Made by a program: the position numbers and the translations under genes. Below, piece after piece: positions 11,261-23,590 of a stretch of 64,000 nt of DNA. The number at the start of each line of letters is the position of its first letter. Position 1 is the first letter of the stretch. Source of the stretch: Polytrichum commune (lineage: Eukaryota; Streptophyta; Polytrichopsida; Polytrichales; Polytrichaceae); the NCBI GenBank assembly GCA_950295325.1, contig OX485807.1, forward strand, positions 49,878,440-49,942,439, given 5' to 3'. The notes below the pieces were generated by a model. The model was not told the origin of the DNA and searched no databases. It saw nothing but the letters and a program-made list of their open reading frames with translations.

Positions 11261-14200
11261 TAAAGGGAGAATCTACCTCTTGTGATGTAGTACGAGATGA
11301 ATATTTTTACCTACAATTATAGAAGGCCTTATTTTTACAAGTTTTTTTTTTCGAATACATATGTAGTGATATTATCATTTATTTTGATTTTTGCATGGTG
11401 TGTATACTTCTTGCTATTTCTAGCTTTATAACTTTGTATATATATACTTCTATGCTCCACCTAGAAACTATATATATATGTATATATGGGGGTATTATTT
11501 TGAAGTTGATGTACACATGTGATTTATGTTTTCAATGAAGGATGCAACCCTGAGTGATCCAAGACTAAAAGGGTTGGTGGTGTCCCTTTAGGGATTGTGC
11601 ATCTTAGTTCCACATTAAATGTAAATCCGTTATAGGACTCATTATTAAATACTTGAAAAAATAAACCAATAAAAATTTAATGGATTGAAATTGTTACTTA
11701 CTAGCCCCGTACCAATTCCTTCACATCACTCATATCAAGCTCTAAGAACATATGTGGAGTCCATGTCAAAACAAAAATACAATTTGCATGGTCAAACTTC
11801 TCTCGTAGTTATATGGCCAATGTCAATGGAAATTTAAAACATAACTTGCATTTAAGAGTGATCAGTATGGCAGAAAGTGAGCATGAGAACACTCTCCAAC
11901 TCATCCAAGAATTTTTATAGCACATGTTTGGGGGTGCACCACATATTACAGAAGCTTGGAGGGTAGGAAAGCTCAATCAAACTAGACCTTGCCCAATTTT
12001 CTTTTATTGTTTCCATTAAAAGACAAAATAGCCTACTTGCGAGATGGCAAGAAGCTAGCATGTACACAAATTGGACTAAATGAGAATAGGACACCAACTC
12101 ATGAAATTTTGTTGAAAAATAGGGAAAAGTGAAAGAGCTTCAGAAGATGGGGAAAATAGTCAAGTTCATACATAGAGTAATTGTGGTAGTTGAAGATGGG
12201 ACCCAAAACCAGTTTGGCAATGTGGTTTAGCTTTTGGCTAGGAAAAAACAAGGGAAACACACATGGAAGACTTAAAATGGTGATTTGTATAATGTCTAGG
12301 TGTCTTGGATTGGTTCATTTAAGATAAAAACATGTATGCTTGAGACTATTTAAGGTAGAGACTAACAATGGGATACAATTTAGGTACGATTTCAAGATCT
12401 CTCAACAACAATACATGCATTTGTGACTGTCACTCATACTCACATTACCATCCGGTCAATAATATGACAGTGACTTCATGTTTACCTAAGCCTTGTGTGG
12501 TGCTCAAGTAAAGGCACAACCATCGTCAATTGTCTTGCATATAATTTCCCATCTTAGTCTCTTTATAAAAGCCAATGGAACTTTGATATAGTCAATGGTC
12601 TTAGATTAATTAAATATTATAATGTAGCTTGAAAATGCAGTACAATCACCCTTACATGTTGTCAATTTTCCTTGATTGACTCTTATTTTAATTTTGATGC
12701 CAGACGATTATCTTTTACTTGGTCTTGGCCAAGGTAACCAAATGTCCTTTAGTTATAACTATAGGCCAATACCACAAATTATGTTAAGAGACCATGGTCT
12801 GGTTCGTTGGATTGGCCTTTATATTTATGATTGTGTGATTCATATTAATCAACTACAATTGCAAAGGAAATAATGTAATCCACTAACACATGTAAGGTGT
12901 ACACCTAGGTGATGCCTAGATTTCTCCCTTTCACTTCATATAGTAAGGACGCCCATAACCAATCACTTAAAAGAATTTGCACAAGATTTGGAGAAGTACA
13001 AGGTGATGCAAAAAAATTCTATGTAAAAAGCTAGAAACATGAATAGCTTACACCCTATGTACTCCCCTTGATGCTTTAGCCTATAAATAAAAAAACTTAA
13101 TATCTAATTCCCTTGTGTAGCAAGGATAGCTCATATAAATATAGGCTCATTACATACCATAGATTGCACATCAATCTCACAAAGAACTCTCACTGTAAGA
13201 CAAATTCCAAGGTACCAAGCAATCACCAATATGTCACTCCTTCCAAAAACACAAGCTTAATTAAGGTGTTCGTTACACTGTGAATCATCCAGAAGAATTA
13301 TATAAGGGAGCAAGCATGGTCAAGTATATGGAAAAAATGCTCCGGTATACTAAAACCATATATATTTTTGGTCAAATGCCTAAAAGTAGCAACAAAGTGT
13401 TGGTTAAATTGGATTATTTCTCATGTTGCCCTCTATTGTTGTATTTGGTACTCAAATATAAAATATAAAATTGAGATCTTCAAAACTTATCATTAAAGGT
13501 ATTGGTCAAAAGGTAATGGTTAAATATGGTTTTGGACGTAGATTTCATGACCTTAAATATTTGGAATTTGGAAATTTTTTTTCTCATACACCTTGAATTC
13601 ATCATAAACTTGAGGGCAACATTACAAAAATTTGTAGAAAAACGTCAATTCAATGTAATCAAATCATGTTTTAATCAATTTTTAAATAATCATGTGTTCA
13701 ATATATCTACTTGCACCATCTTCTAAAATATGTAGAGTTTTCTTGAATTTTCCTTATCAACTTGAATTGCTTGACTTTGTAAATCAATGTGATTTTCAAA
13801 TGTTTATGATTTTTTCCTTCATAAAATTCAAAGTGAATATACAATTCTGAATCACTTTCACTTAAACCTATGTATGATTATGGAGTTGTGTACTTGACCA
13901 TGCTTGCACCCATAAGAAAGTTGTCCAGCCAATACAAACACCTTGGCTAACCTTCAATCAATCTTGACAATAAACAAATTTTGTCGGAAGGCGAATCCTT
14001 CACCCAATACTAAGAGTTCTCGTGACTTTCAAAAAAAGAGTTTTCATTTCTAAAAATTGTTAGGGGTTTGGTGCTACACAAAAGCCTATTGTAGCCCCCC
14101 TTGTTATGCTAAAAAATGCCTTTCTTGTATTAAAAAAGTACCATGTGCTTGGCCAAGAAAAGTTGTTGCCTTTCCTATCAAAGTATGGGCTCTTGCAAAT

Positions 14201-14309
14201 CTTCTTATCCAAATCTCAAGTCAATACTCATCCATTTCACGTGTCTCACATTGCATGTTCCCTATAACCTAGATTTTGCTAAAAACAAAATCACACCACA
14301 TGCAACATG
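11261..14309. other. Unassigned AT-rich DNA, about 3 kb
   Basis: No gene, array or element terminus could be recognised on either strand. The open frames here are 60-71 codons, lack family motifs and fit chance. TA-rich runs occur near 11435-11490. Confidence 0.5.
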
Positions 14310-15043
14310 AAACTCATGTAGGTCACTCTATAGGAGGTTTTTTGCATCACGTGTAGATGAGGGGTATTTATGTAAGGGCTATTTGCCTCCAAGGCACAAA
14401 TTAAAAAATCCTTATATTTATCCAATTCTCTAAAATGACCTATTTGATTACACCCTACCATTAGTTATATTGCCATTGTTATGGCATTTTTTGGTAGTAT
14501 GTGTTCCTCTTAGCTTAAAAAAAGTTAATGCAGATGTATTTGCATTGCAAAAATGATGCAAAAAAGCATGATAACAAAAAAAGCATGATGGATACATATC
14601 AATGCAAAACCATACAAGTACAATGCTTCAAAGAGGCACAACATAAAACTGCAACAATATGAAGCAATTCATTCCAATAGTATAGCATAAATATTAATTC
14701 CAACAAGAAACTTAGGCAAACAATTTAAAATTTGCTTAAAAGTTTACAACCTTAAAATTCAATATTATATTATCATCATGCATCACAAATGAATTTTAGG
14801 GTGCAAACACAACAATCCTAAGGTCCATATCTTCAACCCCTATATTATCAATAAAAATTTGAATGATCCACATTTAAAGTCAATCTAGTTTACTTGTAAT
14901 AGGATTATATACTTTTAATGGACCCTTGGTTATGTGGAAGTCTTTCATGAATTTTAAGTCAAACTACTTTAATCCTCCCTATTTAGGTTAGTTGTTGTTT
15001 TTAAAATGCATGAACTAAACTACCTAGGATGATACACAAGCCA
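14310..15043 (+). mobile_element. Family P element copy 1
   Basis: About 735 bp, repeated in the same orientation at 15392-16940. It starts GTAGGTCACTCTATAGGAG and ends 'aactaaactacctagga', a decayed inverted repeat of the start; copy 2 preserves this better (AGTGACCTACC). Shared interior blocks include 'caccctaccattagtta', 'aaaccatacaagt' and 'ggtccacatttaaagt'-like sequence. No coding frame is conserved. Confidence 0.65.
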
Positions 15044-15391
15044 AACCAATTGAAGCAACACCAAGGTACAAACTTTGACCTCTAGATTTGTACCTCATTT
15101 CATGTGTCTCTTGGAATTATAGAGGTTATTCTATACACAACAATATTTAATAGAAGTCCTTTTCCAACTACAGATCTAACATTCTAAGTAGTAACTTGGG
15201 AGAAGGATGGAATAGTATAGCAAAATCTTTGGTTATAGTGAGTTCTCCATTGCATGGTATGGATCGAGCAATATACAATCATGATCTACTACTCAAGAAC
15301 AAGGGAGTATTGTTGTATTTATTAGGAAATCTACATGTAGATCAGTTTCACATCTCCCTCCCACTCACATGCACACATACGTGTGGACTCA
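15044..15391. other. Spacer between family P copies
   Basis: About 350 bp with no recognisable content. If the two P copies were LTRs this would be the internal region, but no primer binding site or coding motif is visible and the inverted ends argue against LTRs. Confidence 0.4.
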
Positions 15392-16940
15392 GGTAGGTCA
15401 CTCTATAGGAGTTTTATGCACCATGTGCGGCTATGGGGTATTTGTGTGAGGGCTATTTACCTTCACGGCATGATTTAAAAGCTCTTTATAATTACTTAAT
15501 TCTATAAAATAACCTATTTTATTGCACCCTACCATTAGTTACATTGCCAATGTGTATTGAATTCTTCGGTAGTCTATATTCCTTATAATTAAAATTAATA
15601 ATTCAAAAGTATACACATTGGAAAAGTGGTGCAAAAGAACGTGGTGACAAAAAGACATGATTCATATATACCATTACAAACCATACAAGTGCAACACTTC
15701 ATAAAGACACAACATACATCTACAACAATATGAAGCGAGTCACTCCAAAAGTATAACATGAATGGAAAATGTAACAAGCAAATCAAGCATAGTTTGAAAA
15801 CCACTTACAAAATTTGCAATTTTAGGGTTTAGGATTACATTACAATTGTGGATCACAAAAGAAGGCTTAGGGTGGAAAAACACAAGAGCGATTGTGTGTT
15901 CATGAACACAAGATCCACTCCATGGAAGTCCAACCTCTATATTGCTCTATGCTTCCCTTGTTCCGTAATCCATAAATTAAAATTAAAAAAAATCCAAAAA
16001 ACCGAAAAACACCAGTCTTGGCAAAGTGGAACTATAAGGGCCGCTTTACACCTAGAGGCCGGGCCAATTTCCCTTGAGGCCGATTGCACAAAATTTCAGC
16101 CTTTTTTGGGTTGGAGGCCGGCCTCTACTACACATTATAATAAGATTATACCGGGGGCCAATTTTCCCATATGTAAAGGCCCTCGGGCCAAGAAGCCAAG
16201 CTGATTCAAAAAAATTAGCCTAATCCAACGGATGTAGCATAATCTAAGATAGAGCCTTTAGATTCCACATAATCCAATGGATCTAGTTCACTTTAAAAAA
16301 TTATACTTTATTTAAGAAGATTTTTTTAGTGGAATATGACATTGGCCTCTAGGCCAAGAATTGGCCTTCCATTTTGGGTGCACCCAATTCAACGAGCTCG
16401 GGCCGTGTCATAACATACATTTTTTAATTTAAAAAATCATACCACCAAATCGGCCCGGCCTCTAGATGTAAAGGGGTTGGGGCCGATTTGAGCCTTTTGA
16501 CCAATCACAAATGAGGATTTCAAGCCTCTTACACAACGAATTGGCCCAGCCTCTAAGTGTAAAACGGCCCTAAGTGTTGGCAAACAAGAGTACGGGAGTG
16601 CAGGATGAGGAGGACGATCAATAACAAACATTGGGAACTTCCATCTTTTTGGACATATGATGTTGCAATTTTCATTCAAATATCATGAAGGATGCATGCA
16701 AAACTAAAACCTACTCAACATGAATCCTATGGACCTTATCTTGAACCTCTAAATTATTAATAAAAAGTTTGAGTGGTCCACATTTAAAGTCTATCTACCT
16801 TACTTGGAATGGGATTATACAAATTTTTATGGTCTTTAAATTATGTGGAGATCTTTTATACTTTTATGCCAAATGAATTTAATCCTCCCAATATTAAGTT
16901 GTATGTCGTTTTTAAACTGTACTAAGTGACCTACCCGGCG
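15392..16940 (+). mobile_element. Family P element copy 2, interrupted
   Basis: Matches copy 1 at about 15392-15885 and 16715-16940. The ends GGTAGGTCACT and AGTGACCTACC are perfect inverted repeats of 11 bp. About 830 bp of foreign sequence lies between the halves, including the complete family K MITE at 16038-16570. This gives an order of events: P inserted, then the outer insertion, then K. Confidence 0.65.
16038..16570 (+). mobile_element. Tourist-like MITE family K
   Basis: A 533-bp element. The left end GGGCCGCTTTACACCTAGAG and the inverted right end (CTAAGTGTAAAACGGCCC) are clear terminal inverted repeats. Perfect TAA target duplications lie at 16035-16037 and 16571-16573. Extra internal copies of the terminal motif (for example 'cggcccggcctctag' near 16450) point toward both ends, so the element is a layered palindrome. 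GC content is well above the surroundings. It is non-coding. Confidence 0.9.
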
Positions 16941-17146
16941 ATGTGGCCTAGGATTCACAAGGATATATATCTCTCCATGGATCTATAATATCAATGGGGA
17001 TGCTTCACGTGACTAAGGCAAGTTGATGAGGCTGAACAAAAACGGTGCAAACCTAACTTCCAAAAAGCACAAGATTATAATGGAAAGAGGAAGAGGCGCC
17101 TTCTTGAATCCAACAATGTCATTTCCAAACAATTTCGAGAACAAAT

Positions 17147-18283
17147 TTGGCAATACAGTTTAGTTCAATTAGTGTCAACATTAATGCGACCATTACCAGA
17201 ACACTTGGATCATGTTGTTTGAGATTCACAGAAGTGCCCATCACAAGATTGGATCAATGTTGGCAATGGATGGAAAAAGCTAAGTTTGCACATCTTTACA
17301 TCTATGATATAGAACGTGAACTGCAGAATCGAATGACAATTAACTCAACATGACACCTTTAGAGCGAGGTGTTGTTGAAACTATAGCTATGTTGAATCAA
17401 TGGAATCCATATGCAAATATATTCCACCATGTTGGAGAATTTCTACATACATCAAGAAAACACTACAATATACAACAATTCATGTGCGCCTTCTGGCCAC
17501 AAGATCCATTACTTCCAAGAGATGGATGAGCAATTACTACCTATTGAAAAACAAACTCCACAAGGATTAATAAAATACATCTTCCCAGACTTTGAAAATC
17601 TTTGCTTCAATCCCAATTACTTGACGGAACAAGCTATTTTTGCTCCAAAGAATTAGTATGTAGATGAGATTAATGAGTGATTATTAGCCATAAGTTTTAA
17701 GCGACTTGAAGATATATCTCAATATTGATTCAATGGCTGGCCTTAATGATTCAAGTGAACAAGAAATGGTGACACATTTGCATCCTCTAGAGCAAATGAA
17801 CAGTCTTAAGATTGGCCAAATGCCGCATCATGAGCTAAAACCAAAAGAAGGCCTTTGACCATGCCGTCTACATAGTTTGAACCAAAGCTAAGATATATCC
17901 TAAGCCCTAAACCCTAAACCCTAAGAGCACACGAATAATCCTGAAGAAAGATGGCTGAAGCTCTAATATCCTTACTAAGAACTATAGAGGTGAAATTGTG
18001 CATGTTCCAAAAATCGCTCTTTCATCAATGGAAAAGGGGTTTTCTTTTATCCTGAAGTGTTGTTAGTTTCCTACACGACCATCCTACACGAATAAAAGCC
18101 AAGGTCAGATTTTAGCATGTGTAAGGAAACTTGCCATACCCAATATTCTTGCATGGCCAACTATATGTTGCCATGTCAAGGGCTACAAACAATACGTGGG
18201 CTTGAAGATATTGCATGTGTGAAGAGGGTCATAAAAGGCTTTTGGGTTGTACACGGAATGTGGTGTATAAAGAAGTCTTAAAT
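17147..18283 (+). pseudogene. Helitron Rep/helicase pseudogene with a large internal deletion
   Basis: Helitrons are rolling-circle transposons whose protein joins an N-terminal Helitron_like_N region, an HUH Rep nuclease and a Pif1-type helicase. Here KFAHLYIYDIERELQNRM (about 17275-17335) is characteristic of Helitron_like_N. After a frameshift, TPLERGVVET and NPYANIFHHVGEFLHT continue it. The next recognisable part is already the helicase C-terminal half: LIKYIFPDFENLCFNPNYLT with APKN, then a stop and YVDEINE. DLKIYLNIDS, GQMPHHELKPKEG, TNKSQGQ (near 18090), HGQLYVAMSRAT and VVYKEVL follow. The Rep HUH motif and helicase Walker A/B are absent, so an internal deletion of more than 2 kb of coding sequence is inferred. 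At least four frameshifts or stops make it non-functional. Helitron termini (TC, CTRR with hairpin) were not located. Confidence in the family is high. Confidence 0.88.
17905..17924 (+). repeat. Interstitial telomere-type run (CCCTAAA)
   Basis: Nearly three units of the plant telomere repeat CCCTAAA sit inside the decayed Helitron helicase region, where the coding sequence is otherwise lost. It could be a telo-box-like chance run or a repair scar. Confidence 0.85.
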
Positions 18284-18479
18284 TTATAATAATCTATATG
18301 TGTACATACTAGTATTAAACTCAATATCCAAGTTACAATGCAACATGCCAGAATGTCAGTTTTTATATTGGTATATGCTACTTCCCACCCTCTGGCGTCA
18401 AAAGCTACAAATTTATAACCATGGGCGTTTACAGTTTTATTTTTCACTGAGTTTGTTTCGTATCAGTCCTTATGGGAGG

Positions 18480-19331
18480 TCTAGTAGATGATTTTAATGC
18501 TCGAACCAGTTCTCACCAAGGACAATAATTTCCATCTTGATGGCAATGGCATCAACTTTTGGTTGCCCATTGGTTCAGAGAGTTCAGAGACATTGGCTAT
18601 TATAATGCTTTCGATTGAAAATTTTAATAGAAAATTTGTCCTTCCTTGACTATGTGATTCTTACTGGGATAAATAAGCTATGTCAAAATTTCACTTGTTT
18701 CTCTCATATGGATAGGGCTAGTCTAGTTGATTATTTCATAGGTGATCCCAACTCCCTTCACAATCCCATCTCCAATCTCTCTATAATTAGTAAACAACCC
18801 AATTCAAACAAGTGCTCTTTATTCTTTAAAAATGTCATATTGTAGGATTGAGGCTTCCAACTTTGTCTAGTCAATGTCAAGTTCTCCATCCCAACTCTAA
18901 GAAGGAAAACTAAAATATTCCAAATGTTCTGCATGAATTTACAGTCTTATATGTAAGACAAGACCTACACTGCATTGGACAAACTAGCTCAAGCTTGGTT
19001 ATACTTGATACTACATGTGGCTCAACCAACCTTCTCCAGAAAAGGCGGCAAACAAAGAGGCAAATTGTCCAACACATGGTTCGATAGCAATTGTCAAGAG
19101 GCTTGGCAAAACTATCATATTGTGTTAAACTCTAGTCAGTCGGTTTGTACTTCAAGAATAACTTTCAAAAAGTATTGCACAATGATCCAGCATAAGAAAT
19201 GCTCTTACTTGGAGTGCAAAAATAAAGGAACTACATCTTCTGTTGAAAAAGGGACCTCGGGGGGTTCATTGGCGAAAATCATAGAACAACGTGCGATAAA
19301 AAATAGGGTCCAATATATTCATTGTAGATAA
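18480..19331 (+). pseudogene. LINE-like endonuclease remnant
   Basis: Translations in shifting plus-strand frames give VDDFNARTSSHQG (about 18486), resembling the GDFNART segment of APE-type endonucleases of non-LTR retrotransposons. Then come NFTCFSHMDRASLVDYFIGD (about 18685-18745), resembling the FTC...SVVDYF segment, and NTWFDSNCQEAWQNY (about 19070), resembling the linker WFD..C..A that precedes the reverse transcriptase. The order and spacing fit a LINE ORF2 start. No reverse transcriptase motif (FADD) follows. Stops and frameshifts are frequent. It begins about 200 bp after the Helitron remnant. The family assignment is from memory of the motif order only. Confidence 0.55.
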
Positions 19332-20012
19332 ATTTTGTAAAAAATGTACATGTAAAATAGGGGATTTTAAAATAATGAAACATGTTTACATGTAAAATAC
19401 CATCACATATAATATTTTCAGGCTTTTTACGTGTAAAATACCATCACCTTATAATCTTTTCTGCAAGGTAAATAACCCCCCCCCAATAAATAGGTCCCGA
19501 ACGCACGTGTATGCAAAATATAAGAGGGAGTGAACCCCCCAAGAAAAGGGACCCAACATATTTTGGGAAGAGCTTTGAAGTAAAAAGATGATTTGACCCT
19601 CCCGTTTACGCTACATGAAGCAATAGATTATTGCAAAAATATTACACCTCAGGATGGGCTAAAGACTAATTCTTAGTGATCATTTTATTAAGGAGTTTAA
19701 GCCTTTATATATATTTTATGGAAGGGAAAATTTGGGCCACTATGAAAGATTTAGCAAATCACAAGGTAAGATATATCCATAGATTAAAAATAGAGTTTCC
19801 AAAATGAGTTGCAAACGATCTATGTGAGCCAATCACAAAGCTATTTAATTTAGTGGCTAGAGAGGGTTTCCTAGCTTCATTGACTACCAACATTATTCAA
19901 ATGACCTTAAAATATAGTTCAACATATCTCCTAGTAATTGGATCTATAGCATCTTTAGTCCATGTCTACATAATTTATGTCTTAGAGCCGCTACAATGCA
20001 TGTCTAATAAGT
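19332..20012. other. Unassigned intergenic DNA
   Basis: Holds three imperfect copies of 'acatgtaaaata' and 'taccatcac' at 19345-19460, a local degenerate repeat, and a C run at 19470. No gene was seen. Confidence 0.4.
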
Positions 20013-20143
20013 GGGTGGCCTAAACTCAAGGCCTTAACTCGGATCCCATTCGAACTCCGAGGTTAAGCTGCCCAAGACCAAAATAATACTTGGATGGGTG
20101 ACCTTCCTAGGGTTTGATTTCTAGTGAACTCTACCACCTTTGA
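20013..20143 (+). pseudogene. 5S rRNA-derived sequence (5S pseudogene or Cassandra-type TRIM LTR)
   Basis: Aligns along nearly the full length of plant 5S rRNA. It starts GGGTG, then CGGATCCCATTCGAACTCCG (20039-20058), GAGGTTAAGCTG (box A region) and GGATGGGTGACCTTCCTAGG (box C region, about 20092-20111), with a weaker tail. The internal RNA polymerase III control regions are thus partly kept, but many substitutions make a functional rRNA unlikely. Plant Cassandra retrotransposons carry 5S-like promoters inside their LTRs, which is the likeliest origin of a lone dispersed copy. I could not find TG...CA borders or a second LTR, so a plain 5S pseudogene remains possible. Confidence 0.85.
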
Positions 20144-21770
20144 TCCACCCAATCATAGTGGGGGTATTCATGTAAACTGGACATTCTCACCTAACCATGT
20201 GGATATGGGTGGTAGACTTAAATTATATACCTATAATATGTGGTGCACATTAGGGATGTTGATTTTGACTACGGTGTAAAAGATTGTACATATGATAGGG
20301 TTTTTGTTTTTGGGCAATGTACATATGCTATGGGTATATAATGCATTATGGAACACTGGACATGTACGTAGATCTACAACATGGGCATACATATATAGGA
20401 GATTATAGAATGTTAGGTATGGCTTGAGCTAAAGAAAATCATCTAAAATCTTCACTTTTCATTTGTTTTATGAATGGTTTATCCACCATCATCACCCTCG
20501 ATCAACCTAATACCATAAGGTTTGGGGTTTGATTTTGAGGTGGTGGAGGTCTAGGGGTAAGTGTTAGTTGTGTTAGGCTTGAATTCGGTAATTGTATTGG
20601 CTACAATGACATTCATGATAGGAAACATTTCATACAAGTTACATCCACTAGATGATTCAAGAGTCCTCCACAACTACATCAAGCAATAACGAAGTATTCT
20701 TACGTACAGATACTAGAGGCCTACTTTTTGCAACCTTTTCTCCTTCTCGTATACATGTATGGTATCAATGGTTGTTTTTGACTTCATGATGCCAAAATTC
20801 ACTGAAAATAGTAATTTTAATTTCCCCCTTTAGAAATAAACATGAAAAAGATGAAAACACCAAAGAATCAATGTGGTTTGGTAGGGTAGTGCCAACTCCA
20901 CATCCAATGCAACGTATGCAACCTATGTTGTCACCAAAAAATTAATCATAATAGCTTCACCATTGTAACCTAACGCCAATTTTAAGGAAAAAATAACATC
21001 CTATTGCCAGCTTTGAGTTTGGATACAAAAGAAAACAACCAATGATATTCTCCATTATGCATTGTGCAACCAACATGTAGATGCTCACAAAACAAAAAAT
21101 TATGTAATATTATGTAATATTTATTTTGTGGGGTATGTATGCTTTTAACGAAGGGTGTATTTTCATCCTCCCACAAAAAAAGAAAAAGAAAAAAGCCCAC
21201 AAGGAGCATATGGAACCAAGTAGAGGCTTGCCCTTGTGGGAGATAGGTGCAAATCAACTTGTCCACACTTGGTCAAGGTATTCACCTTCAAAAAAGGACA
21301 ATATTCTTCAAGAGCTCTCTAATTCTTGTGATGCCCATTTCAAGATTACATATACCTTAGGCTCAAACCAACTCGGAGATGAACCAATACCATAATTCAA
21401 GCTTGTGGCAACAATTGGAGTCATTTTTTTTCTTCTATTTTTTTGAATTCATTTTTCTTTCTTGTCTGATGAGCCAATGTCCAAGAGTTGCAGCAGTCAA
21501 AGTCCACTTGCTTCCAACCTTCTTGAAGAGCTCCAACTAATGACATTCTAGCAAAGGCAAACTCATCCATGAGCTGGCCGACCACGGCAGCTGCTTGCTC
21601 ACAATCTCAGCAACTTGGTCTCAAAATTTCGGCAACGTGGATCGAATCAACCGATGAGTGCATATCATTCAATATTGAGTGCAGATTCTCCTGAAGAAGC
21701 TCAAGCTCCATACAGAGGGTGTAGCCGAGCGATCAAGAAAGACTTCCCTAGTTCGGTTACTTCTCTTAAT
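20144..21770. other. Intergenic DNA with family Q copy and a GC-richer block
   Basis: Bases 20330-20560 match family Q (see 11041-11260). Bases 21430-21770 are richer in G and C and contain a 70-codon open frame from 21615, but no protein family is recognised. The remainder is featureless. Confidence 0.4.
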
Positions 21771-21771
21771 C

Positions 21772-22095
21772 ACACACCAATATTTGAGTGGTATGTGGTT
21801 TGGTGTGGTTTCAAGAATGGGTGCTGAGTGGTATGTGGTCTGATGTGGTTTCAAGAATGGGTGTTGAAATGACATGTGTTTGAAGCGATTGGATTCTGTG
21901 TTCAAAATATGAAAATCATTCTAGACTCGACAATTAACATAATTTGAAGGACTGTTTAATGAACGTGAAATTCTTCACTTTGATGATGAATATAATGTTC
22001 GTATGAACTCCAAACATTATGAGGAAAGTGGCTACGGCCTTGATTTGGATTCGGTAACCATTCTGTGATAATCTTGTGTTTCCATACTCAAGGCC
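21772..22095 (+). mobile_element. MITE family C, partial copy with a local duplication
   Basis: Shares 'gagtggtatgtggtttgg', 'aacattatgaggaaagtggctac' and 'tcttcactttgatgatgaat' with other family C copies. The segment 'gagtggtatgtggt.tg.tgtggtttcaagaatgggtg' is duplicated in tandem (period about 42 bp) at 21788-21868. The ends are missing. Confidence 0.6.
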
Positions 22096-22169
22096 AGCCT
22101 CTCTGAACCCTTTGAGCTTCTGAACCTGAGTCTGCATTTGAAGTTGCGAAGGCCGATTTGAAGCCAGTA

Positions 22170-22400
22170 ACAATGGATGGGGAGAACCGACCGATAGTTC
22201 CAAGTGAACCGGTTGAGTTTGAGAAATAACCAGTTGAAGTTCAAGACTTCAGAAAAATATTGATCATTTTGGGGGAATCGATAGAATATACCTCAAAATT
22301 AGTAAAGAAAAACTGAGAGATCCCAACATGTAACTGGGTTGGACTTGGAAACACTAAGATCTTGACTGATTATGCCCAAAAATCTCCCCCCACACTAGCC
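22170..22400 (+). repeat. Repeat family H, uninterrupted copy
   Basis: Runs from 'ggatggggagaaccgacc' through GAACCGGTTGAGTTTGAG to 'atgcccaaaaatctcccccc'. It matches both flanks of the MITE pair at 6657-7667 and so marks the pre-insertion arrangement. Inverted relatives lie at 1635-2180 and 32385-32575. It may be part of an LTR; no coding signal. Confidence 0.65.
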
Positions 22401-23590
22401 TCTAACGTCAACTATGGTTGACACAATGTCATTCCAAGTTATCTGGTTTCCTGCAGCAATTTGTAACTATGAGGAGGTGCCCAAATCGATGACATATTGG
22501 GTGAGCTATTGTTGGACTCCTTGATGTAATGCTAATTGTGAGCTAGAATCGTTGTTGGTGTGTTCGAAAGCACTTGCTTCTATACCAACATTGGTTCACA
22601 CCTTTCTCTCTCAAAGTCTTTCTTTGAGGTGGTTAATTCCATTCATACGTCCACAACGCTCATGTTTGCCAGTTAGTCTAAGATTAACTCCTTACTATCC
22701 TGGTCCATAAAAGGGTTTTTTTGAGTGGTTTCATTTGATATAGTTATGGATTTTTTATGGACAAGGTTTGAGGTTAAAAATGGGGTATATCCATAGGATT
22801 TTGAAATATAGGAGATCATGAGCTATTTTTAGGTGCGACATGAGCGTGAAATACACTTTGGATTTTCATATTATGACATATGAAGGAGGGAATGCATAGG
22901 AAAATGTCATGTTTTGCCTTCCAAACATTACATTTGACCAATTCAATTCACCTGGAAATGAGTGGAATGCTTGTGTGATCCACTAGAGGCTACAACTCAA
23001 TAATTGAGCACCTCCACAAACCCTTAGGCCAAACATGCAAACCATAATAAGCTAGACATCTTGCAATTGGAGTATGTGGATTCTCCCATACATTTTAACT
23101 ACATAAATGCAAAGAATTCCTTAAAAATCAGAGCATGTCCAAAAGTCAGAGGGAATGGTTGGTGTGAGCATGAAGGCCGTATTTATAGGAACTTTTAAAA
23201 AAAATCACTTTTATCAAAACATACACCATCATTTTCAAGAAAAGTTTTCATTAGAGTGGCAATTCTTGATTGGAGTCAACATCCTAACTTGAGCTCCCAA
23301 CATAACAAAAACAAGAACATTTTCTATATAAACATTTTTTGCACATTCTTATTATCTCCAAATTGCACAGGTTGAGTGTCTATGGGTCTTGGTGTTTATG
23401 ATATTTTTTGATTGCCTATGAATGAGTTTGATGGGTTTGATGTAGGGCATAATCAACCAAAAGAGGTTGCTTGGGAAGTTAAGGGTTAAACACCTAGCTT
23501 ATGGGAGCACTAGTTGGTGTAATAGGCAATAATATCTCATTGCACCATGTGTCTTATTATAACCATTATTTTACTACAAAGCTTGTTACA
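22401..23590. other. Unassigned intergenic DNA, about 1.2 kb
   Basis: No open frame of note, no repeat array and no element terminus recognised on either strand. Confidence 0.5.
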
